This document shows positions 31,501 through 37,330 of a stretch of DNA of 37,330 nt, in pieces (positions within the stretch are counted from its first letter, which is position 1; each line of letters starts with the position of its first letter). The DNA is taken from assembly GCA_902770195.1 (NCBI GenBank), contig CACXSA010000011.1, positions 1 through 37,330 on the forward strand, written 5' to 3'. This stretch comes from an uncultured Prevotellaceae bacterium (GTDB lineage: Bacteria; Bacteroidota; Bacteroidia; Bacteroidales; Bacteroidaceae). Made by a program: the position numbers and the translations under genes. The notes under the pieces are model-generated. The model saw only the letters and a program-made list of their open reading frames with translations. It was not told where the DNA came from and made no database searches.

Positions 31501-34500
31501 TGCCTGCCTGCACACCTCCGTTGAAGAAGGTCACCGTGCTGTCGGTCTGGTTCAGCACCATGGCCACCTGGTTGAAGCCTCTCCCTGAGATTGTAGAGTC
31601 GGAGACGAAGGTCTGGTCGTTCACCACGCCCTTCAGCTTGTAGTCCTTCGTCAGCCACAGCTGCAGCTTCTGGCCGTTGGTGCCGTGCGAGAACAGCGGC
31701 ATGTCGCGGCCCGTCTCGTTAGGCTTCACCATCAGGTCGATGGTCAGGTTCTTGCCGCTGAAGTTGCGCTTGGCCTCGCTCTCCAAGCTACCCTTGCCGT
31801 CAAACTGTACACTCACCATCTCGGAGAGACTGTTGTTGTTCACCTCGCCCTTCACCTCGAAGTTGGTGATGGCACTCAGGTGGTTGTACTCTATGTCTTC
31901 CGAGAAGTTGAAGATGATATTGTCTCCGGCGGTCAGCAAGCCGCTCTTCGGTTCGGGTGTGCCGAACAGCTGCGGGCGGCGCGTATCCTTGATACCGCTG
32001 ATAATTTTCGACGGCGTGGTCAGGAAGTCGCTGCCGTTGCGGCAGAACACCACGGCGCGCAGGTCGTAGGTACGCTCGGTCACCCAGCCCTCGCCGTAGA
32101 ACCGCGTCGTGATATTGCCGTTCTCGGGAATCAGCTCCCTCACGCCGTTGGCTTTTTGCATCAGCGAGTCCTTGGCATAGTAGGAGCAGAGGTTCGTCCA
32201 GGCATCGTCGCCGCGCTGCGACTCCTTGTACTGGAACTCTATATGGTCGAAATTGTATTGGTGGCGGTCAAATCCGTTGATGGTCACAGGGATGTACCAG
32301 CCGCGTTCGGCATCCTTCGCGGAATTGGTGTTCAGCACCCACTTGTCGCCCGGCATGGAGATGCTCACGCCTCCGGCCTCGCGCAGGAAGTGCACGTCGA
32401 ATGAGGTCAGGGCCGTTGTATGGTCGGGGTCGGTGGGCGACATCACGCCGATGACCAGTTTCTCGAAGTCGAAGCCCTGTCCGGCACGTACCTCCATCTG
32501 CAGGGCCGTTTCCATTCCGGGCACTACCGAGACGGCCATGCCGCCCGTAGTCAGCGGCTGTCCGTTCACGCTGATCTTAGCACCTAACGGATTCATCTGG
32601 TCGTTGGCAAACAGTTGCAGGACGGTAGGATTGTCGGCAGCCTCAGGCTTCTCGCTCTCGTTCGACAGGTAAACCGTGAAGTGGGCTGCGTCGTTGACGG
32701 ACACGCCGCTCACGCTCTGCTTGTCGAGGCGGATCTTCGGGTTGCAGACCTTCAGCGTGCGGGCATCGAGCTGCGAGCCGGGACTGTAGACCTGTGTCAC
32801 GCGCTGGTCCTCCCATGGATTGCGGGTAGAGCCGCCGCGTGTGCGGAAGATGAAGCCGCGCGGACCTTTGACCTTCATGTTCTGCAGCGACTTGATCACA
32901 CGACCCGACACCTCATCGTAGTACGTGCTGAAGTTGTCGTTGGTGAAGATGTTGTAGACATCCACCGTCTGATTATTGCTGGTGGAAAGCCCTGCACGAT
33001 AGACATCCACGTTCAGGTGGCTCAGCGGGTCGAGGGCAATGGTGAAGTTCTCCGTACGGTTGTACGACCTAGCCTCAGAGTCGGCACCAACTGTAGTGTA
33101 GGAAGCCACGGGGAACAATGTCCACTGGAACAACTTACCGCCGAATACAACAAATGATTTCGACCCATCGTCCAAACTACGTATGGTTCCCAGGTTATCT
33201 GGTACTGACCATGTCTTCATTTCCTTCAGTGAGAGTGCAATGGCACTGGCTATCGAGCCGGCAATGCCCACTGCCGAGGCACCCATGCTCACACCCTTGC
33301 CCACGCCGAAGTAGTCGACCTCGGTAACAATGGGGAAGAAGTTCGACCACGACTCCGTATAGCTGGCGTCGAAGGTCTCGCTGTAGTTCACGCCGGCGGC
33401 ACCTGCCACGTCGTAGTTGACCACCAGGTCGTGGGCGTTCATCTTCTCCTTCTCGTTCATGGCAATCATGTCTACCCAGGCCTTGATGACCTGATACTTC
33501 TCCGACACCTCGTCGCTGAACTCGGCAGGCTTCTTGTCACTGGGTATCACCACCAGGTAGTTGTAGCCCGGCTGGGCCTTGTCGATGCTGTCGTTGAAGA
33601 CATGGCCCTTCAGCTCCTTGTTCACCACGGCGAACGTCGAGTCGGTGGGCTGGCGCAGCGACAGGTAGACCGGACGCTTCGTCCTGTTGGCAATCGCCTG
33701 GGCCTCAGCCTTGGTGCCTAAGAACATCAGGTCGACAATCTCCTTGGCCTTGGCAGGGATAATCTGCTTGAGCAGCTGCTTCTGCGAGTAGATGAACTGC
33801 GACTGCACCGTCGGGCCGTAGCCTAAGGCCACGTCGCGTATTAGGTGGAATTTCTCCGTCTTTCCATTCTTGCCCTCACGTTCGCCGCTGGCTATCTCCA
33901 CTACGGTGCCATACTCGATGCTCTTGCCTACCTCGGAAATCATGCCGCCCTGGGGAGCCGTACGGGCAATGATAGCCTGATACATGCTGTCGGTGACGGC
34001 ACGGATGGTAGACATCGGCGTGACGACGACGTTCTGCACCGAACCGATATAGAGGTCGGCATCGGCACCCACCATCGACGGGTCGCCGCTGGTGCTGACA
34101 TTGTTGCCCACCACCATCGTATGCGAGAAGGCCTTGCTGCCGTTGCCATTGTACATGAACACATCGATCTCGGCACTCTCGGAATCGGAGGCATTGATAG
34201 GACCGACGCCAGTTCCGGTTGAAGAAGCCGGAGTGTTGAGTGTTTGCACGGCTGCCGACACGGTCTCCAGCTTCTCGCCGTACTTGAAGTTCATATACAG
34301 TCCGGCCGTTATCGTCAGGTTCATCATGTACGTATTGTTGATTGTAGCACCCTTGGCCAGCGTGTTCGAGCTGTAGCCGCCCGGTGGGTCGCGCAGCACG
34401 TCGTAGAGGATGGGCTTGCCCTCGGTCATGATGTCGCGGCTGCTGCCGATGGGGAACATATTGAGCACAAAGCCCCTCAGCGGCTCGGCCTCTATGAAGG

Positions 34501-37330
34501 TGCCGTCGCGCTCTACGGTGAAGGTCACCGTGCGCAGGGCGTTCTCGCCCTTCAGCAGCGTGGTAAGCTGGTTGGCCTGCAGCGTGAGGCGGGCCTGGCC
34601 TAAGCTGTCAATCTCTACCGGATCCTCCATGATGCCCTCGAGCGTCACGCTCTTCAGGCCGTTCTGCATGCGTACCTTGCCGCCGCCCAGGCGCACCATG
34701 TCGAGGGTGCCGTTGCCCTGGTCGTTGTTGTAATAATAGCGCTCGGCCACCTGCAGCAGGATGTTATACTTACGCTCCAGGCTGAACACGGGATAGCCGA
34801 AGGTATAGACGGTCTTCAGCGAGTCGCTCCGCGTGGCGGGCCAGTTGGGCTTCTTCACGCCGTAGGCCAACGGCACCTCGGCCGTCTTGCCCGTCAGCTC
34901 GGTAGCATAGTATGACTTGTCGCCGAAATAGTCGAAGTTGTCATAGCCTATCTGCTTGTAGGTCACCTCCACCGGACTGTGGTAGATGCGGTTGTAGATG
35001 GCATGGTACTGGGCCTTGGGGGTGCTGACGGTGACGGTGTCCACATCCTTGTAGGTGCCCGCATAGGTGGTATCCACCGGTGTCAGGCAGTCGGTCAGGT
35101 CGATGACCTCGTTCAGCTGTCCCTCCTGGAACAGTGTGCCATAGCCCTTGCAGTACACCTGCTGCACCTTCCAGCGTACGGGCGGCAGCATCAGCAGGTA
35201 CTCGCCCGTCGTCGGGTCGGGCAGCACCTCCATGCGCTTGCGCTCGGTGGTCACCCGGGTGAAGTGCTTGTCGCCGCCGCGCGGATGGCGCACCACCTCC
35301 TCGCGGGTGGTGCGGTTGGGGTTCAGGTTGTCGTAGACCAGCCACGACGTGTTGTCGCCCTCCAGGGTGAGCACCATCCTCAGCGAGTCGCCCAGGTTGT
35401 TCTTCGACAGGTTGTTCATCAGGGGCTTGCTGCCCTGGTCGTCACCGCCCACCACGCGGCCGGTCAGCTTCACCTTCGTGGCGTCGTAGAAGTAGATGCC
35501 GGCAATGTCGTCGTTGATGCTCTGCTTGCTGCTGTTCTTATACCAGCCGTCGTTGGTGAACACGTGGTTGTCCTTCACGGCCTGGATGGTGACACTGCCA
35601 CCCACCAGTCGGAACGAGAAGCTGCCGTCATAGTCGCTCTCCACGAAGTCGCCCTTGGCATTGTGGACCTTTTGGCCGTTCACCAAGAAGTTGACACCCT
35701 TCACGGGGATGCTGGTGCCGTCATACATCACGTAGCCTGAGAAGCGCTTGCCGTTGTTGATGGTGAATTCGTTCAGGGTCACGTTATTGGTGGTGGCATC
35801 GAAGGTCACTTGGTAGTCATCTCTCTCATATGTTATTTGGACGTCACCCTCCTTCACGGGTCCCACCTTGTAGTCGACCTTCGTACCGCCCTGGTACGAC
35901 AGCTCGTCGATCTCGAAGTAGCCGCTCTCGTCGGTCTTGACACTCGTCACCTTTTTATCTTTATACATAGCGGCCACCTCGATGTTGGGGGCACCCGTGC
36001 CGTCGTTGAAGCGCACATAGCCCTCCACGCGGCCCGTATGCTTACTCTCGCCAACCTTGACCTCGGTCTCGGTGGTGCTGATGCCCTCGCAGTCGTTCAC
36101 GCCAAGCACCTTATACTCGTAGACGGTCAGAGGCGACACGCTGGTGTCCTCGTAGCTCATCTGGTCGATATTGGTGGCAATCTCCTTCCAGGCATCCTCA
36201 CCTCCGCCCTTCACGCGGCGCATCACGGTGAAGTAGTCGATGGGGCTTCCGTCGGTGTTCCACGACAGCAGCACGCTGCTCTGGCGCGTCTGCGTCAGCA
36301 GCACCTTGTCGATCGTACCCGTGTTCTTGTGGTAGAAGTCGGGCAGGGTTGGCTTGGTGATGGTGGCATATTGAGGCTCAGCCTCCGTCGTCATGACGGG
36401 CACGAGGTCGTCGCCCTCTATCTTCCAGCCCTCGGGGATGTTTTTCAGGATTTCTTCTACGGTAGCCTGGTCCAGGATGAGCTCCATGATGGGAACCACC
36501 TTGCCGTCGACAACCGTCCAGTTGTCCTTGCCTAAGGTCTCCACCAGCTGGGCTGCGGTCAGATATTTCTCTGTAGTCTGCATCACTGGTACGGCATTGC
36601 CGTCGACAAGCTGCCATGTACCTGCTTCCCTGCCGTTCATCAGATTGACGACTTCGCTCTGATCGGTCTTGTTGTAATGATTGACCCCCCAGTCATTCCA
36701 TTCGGTACTGGTAACGGTAAAACTTCTATCATTGGTTCCCCAAGGAAGAGCATTACCATTGTAATATACACAGAACCATATTATCTTGGCTTCGGGACGA
36801 GCGGACGGATGACTGTAAACACGGTTTATATTCCATCTGCCGCCACTGCCAGACCATCCGATGATACATCCTATATAAGAACCGTCAGCATTATTTGTGT
36901 TGACTTTGCCGTCAAAGAGGACGTCGTTCATGTTTACATTTGCATTGGCAGAATGTCCGATGATACCACCTGCATGGGTGCTTGAGCAGTTCACCTCTGT
37001 CGATACCCACACATGATTAAGGGTAATGGTTGGGTCACCAGATATAGCACCACCAATGAGTCCGGCAGAATGTATACCGCCATTGACTTTTCCCTTTACG
37101 TGCAAGTCGGTGATAGTGACACTATAAACTTGGGGGAAGAGGGCTGCAGAACTGTTATTGCCACTCTCGATATCGATAGTGATTGTGTGTCCGTTACCAT
37201 GTAAGGTGCCGCGCCACGGTGCATCGCTGAAGCCGACTGATTTTTTGACGCTAATGTCGGCTTGCAGGATGGCATCCACCCAGTAGCTGTTCTTTGCGTC
37301 TTTCACCAGCTGAACGAACTTGTCCCAGTC
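28520..37330 (-). CDS. giant multidomain surface protein, probable type IX secretion cargo (N-terminus outside window)
   Basis: At least 2,936 residues; the frame is open to the window edge, so the internal GTG at 37306 is not the start. Order, counted from the edge: 'APWRGTLHGNGHTITID' entry and GLUG-like repeats (about 40-145), fibronectin type III (about 330-426), two carboxypeptidase-regulatory-like beta domains (RVEGYVRFNDGTGAPNIEV and RFSGYVMYDGTSIPVKGV, about 433-600), a long region without recognised family including a Gly/Ala-rich hydrophobic stretch (VSMGASAVGIAGSIASAIAL), an Ig-like domain (TPEPKSGLLTAGDNIIFNFS, about 1784), two LamG/jellyroll domains (about 1840-1990 and 2070-2210), a module shared with the small lipoprotein, two GWN domains (GWNWVSF, GWNGIGY), a second copy of the module, and the tail GVYIYNGRKVVVK. 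It probably binds glycans or protein at the cell surface. Confidence 0.9.
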   Translation of the reverse strand, partial: DWDKFVQLVKDAKNSYWVDAILQADISVKKSVGFSDAPWRGTLHGNGHTITIDIESGNNSSAALFPQVYSVTITDLHVKGKVNGGIHSAGLIGGAISGDPTITLNHVWVSTEVNCSSTHAGGIIGHSANANVNMNDVLFDGKVNTNNADGSYIGCIIGWSGSGGRWNINRVYSHPSARPEAKIIWFCVYYNGNALPWGTNDRSFTVTSTEWNDWGVNHYNKTDQSEVVNLMNGREAGTWQLVDGNAVPVMQTTEKYLTAAQLVETLGKDNWTVVDGKVVPIMELILDQATVEEILKNIPEGWKIEGDDLVPVMTTEAEPQYATITKPTLPDFYHKNTGTIDKVLLTQTRQSSVLLSWNTDGSPIDYFTVMRRVKGGGEDAWKEIATNIDQMSYEDTSVSPLTVYEYKVLGVNDCEGISTTETEVKVGESKHTGRVEGYVRFNDGTGAPNIEVAAMYKDKKVTSVKTDESGYFEIDELSYQGGTKVDYKVGPVKEGDVQITYERDDYQVTFDATTNNVTLNEFTINNGKRFSGYVMYDGTSIPVKGVNFLVNGQKVHNAKGDFVESDYDGSFSFRLVGGSVTIQAVKDNHVFTNDGWYKNSSKQSINDDIAGIYFYDATKVKLTGRVVGGDDQGSKPLMNNLSKNNLGDSLRMVLTLEGDNTSWLVYDNLNPNRTTREEVVRHPRGGDKHFTRVTTERKRMEVLPDPTTGEYLLMLPPVRWKVQQVYCKGYGTLFQEGQLNEVIDLTDCLTPVDTTYAGTYKDVDTVTVSTPKAQYHAIYNRIYHSPVEVTYKQIGYDNFDYFGDKSYYATELTGKTAEVPLAYGVKKPNWPATRSDSLKTVYTFGYPVFSLERKYNILLQVAERYYYNNDQGNGTLDMVRLGGGKVRMQNGLKSVTLEGIMEDPVEIDSLGQARLTLQANQLTTLLKGENALRTVTFTVERDGTFIEAEPLRGFVLNMFPIGSSRDIMTEGKPILYDVLRDPPGGYSSNTLAKGATINNTYMMNLTITAGLYMNFKYGEKLETVSAAVQTLNTPASSTGTGVGPINASDSESAEIDVFMYNGNGSKAFSHTMVVGNNVSTSGDPSMVGADADLYIGSVQNVVVTPMSTIRAVTDSMYQAIIARTAPQGGMISEVGKSIEYGTVVEIASGEREGKNGKTEKFHLIRDVALGYGPTVQSQFIYSQKQLLKQIIPAKAKEIVDLMFLGTKAEAQAIANRTKRPVYLSLRQPTDSTFAVVNKELKGHVFNDSIDKAQPGYNYLVVIPSDKKPAEFSDEVSEKYQVIKAWVDMIAMNEKEKMNAHDLVVNYDVAGAAGVNYSETFDASYTESWSNFFPIVTEVDYFGVGKGVSMGASAVGIAGSIASAIALSLKEMKTWSVPDNLGTIRSLDDGSKSFVVFGGKLFQWTLFPVASYTTVGADSEARSYNRTENFTIALDPLSHLNVDVYRAGLSTSNNQTVDVYNIFTNDNFSTYYDEVSGRVIKSLQNMKVKGPRGFIFRTRGGSTRNPWEDQRVTQVYSPGSQLDARTLKVCNPKIRLDKQSVSGVSVNDAAHFTVYLSNESEKPEAADNPTVLQLFANDQMNPLGAKISVNGQPLTTGGMAVSVVPGMETALQMEVRAGQGFDFEKLVIGVMSPTDPDHTTALTSFDVHFLREAGGVSISMPGDKWVLNTNSAKDAERGWYIPVTINGFDRHQYNFDHIEFQYKESQRGDDAWTNLCSYYAKDSLMQKANGVRELIPENGNITTRFYGEGWVTERTYDLRAVVFCRNGSDFLTTPSKIISGIKDTRRPQLFGTPEPKSGLLTAGDNIIFNFSEDIEYNHLSAITNFEVKGEVNNNSLSEMVSVQFDGKGSLESEAKRNFSGKNLTIDLMVKPNETGRDMPLFSHGTNGQKLQLWLTKDYKLKGVVNDQTFVSDSTISGRGFNQVAMVLNQTDSTVTFFNGGVQAGKPHKLTALYTGTGPLIYGRTNELDRKTSQYYEGRMMEARLWYSAMDGVLIGTTYGNQRLTGYEKDLVDYYPMFEGSGEYVLDYTQGANAKMIETSWAIPRGISLKLAKEDKGMLLDKNTLNRGSDHDYTLMFWFKTDAEGRGTLLSNGRGLKEDNGAENQFHIGFEGDKLMYRSNGFAIEVPGNWSDNQWHNFAMTVSRGRNIANIYVDKELRTTFGVDSLGGISGGYPLIGATRYDVLKENGEVEVVDGTDAMAGYVDELMFFAQALPQQLIKSYTSKSPKGDETGLLTYLGFDRIERQKDNDLEVVPYAYSKKLYLDDKGNPRYQLDPLTKEPTDTLVRDYPFVDPMDAVLKHFDKTQAAPVVPDEEVKNLKFSFVGKGNQVLVDLDEPAARLNHRNIYVTLRDIEDKNGNTMASPQTACYYVSNSSLQWMVNRLDHTIKYGNSEQIDLPFYNNGSQNHTYKIENCPKWLQLNNYSDVLAPQTLGSVTASISSDLNIGTYNEIIYLTDEEGITEPFYFNLTVEGEKPDWASSINNDLLQNSMNIIGQVYLYGELDTDSRDIVGVFDNENVCHGYANITHNEQKGETALYLTVYDKKDSGTKLNFRLWQYSTGRELVLTPDTEKNTILFEKSSVLGTDKPVRFDGGKDFVETFSLETGWNWVSFNVKSKNQIDMNTLISSMNWTEGDMVTDLNSDTTLVFKNNQWMASGNPVNMIVSAKKAYAIKVQKDCKFFLGGTAIKEKEDRTINLKKGWNGIGYTPMVNLPIETALSDYFDHAADGDVIKSHTEFAYFTKSGNTGHWRGSLQTLKPGEGYMMLRRDSADATFTYPFFEQTNHFSGAAAAPMRTALMAPSTMNISAVVKGFDVEEGDRLVAYSDGEVVGTADLVTLDDGGTMTRSSLPATGFFLSIAGDSQKPIWFAIEREGETVASTKEIMTFQKNAVLGSPNAPTAIRFIQDEYENGEWYTIAGVKLQQKPTQQGVYIYNGRKVVVK

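Noticed and set aside
30119-31588. 489-codon plus-strand open frame opposite the LamG region
   Set aside because: Same antisense effect; no start signal, no promoter element and no recognisable protein.
37304-37306. GTG as the start of the giant gene
   Set aside because: The frame stays open to the window edge, and the residues before it (DWDKFVQL) continue the expected domain entry.

Overview
The window looks like a chromosomal segment of a Prevotella-type member of the Bacteroidales (Bacteroidota). Several signals agree. Promoters have the Bacteroidetes form (TAnnTTTG at about -7, TTTG near -33) and most starts lack a clear Shine-Dalgarno. There is a type IX secretion gene (porQ), a thioester-less alpha-2-macroglobulin joined to a DUF1573 protein, a 'smalltalk'-type peptide behind a Gly/Asp-rich tail, and a giant surface protein ending in a GRKVVVK-type tail.

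Layout. 1-0.3 kb: end of a probable HU-like DNA-binding protein, then a 36-residue peptide. 0.36-5.7 kb (minus): clpB, then a two-gene unit of a one-TM protein and a fused ADP-forming acyl-CoA synthetase. 5.7-15.8 kb (plus): MATE transporter, A2M-like protein, DUF1573 protein, meaB, ispH. 15.75-17.4 kb (minus): porQ-cmk, with cmk converging on and overlapping ispH. 17.5-20.2 kb (plus): TonB-like protein, polyprenyl synthetase, tatD, tRNA-Ser(GGA). 20.2-21.05 kb: a large palindrome and the decayed 3' end of an IS1182-like element. 21.05-37.33 kb (minus): an accessory-looking surface locus. It holds a >2,936-residue multidomain protein (N-terminus outside the window), a lipoprotein sharing a repeated module with it, a membrane-embedded AraC-type regulator, and two Amidohydrolase_3 enzymes on either side of another lipoprotein.

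The most unusual signal is not a gene. Short-period tandem tracts (7-mers of several sequences, also 8- and 9-mers) recur between genes and inside reading frames. Two genes carry what look like exact in-frame insertions of small hairpin-rich elements. In tatD, 90 bp (30 codons) are bounded by an 11-bp direct repeat; removing them gives a normal-length TatD. In the A2M gene, 51 bp (17 codons) are bounded by a 10-bp direct repeat. A relative of the tatD element lies in the leader of ispH. This resembles the protein-coding palindromic elements known from Rickettsia, and I know of no description of it for this group.

How the genes may work together (inference): the AraC-type sensor probably controls the amidohydrolase/lipoprotein operon below it, whose promoter region carries two identical 9-bp sites 21 bp apart. 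The giant protein and the small lipoprotein probably form a cell-surface pair exported through the type IX and lipoprotein routes.
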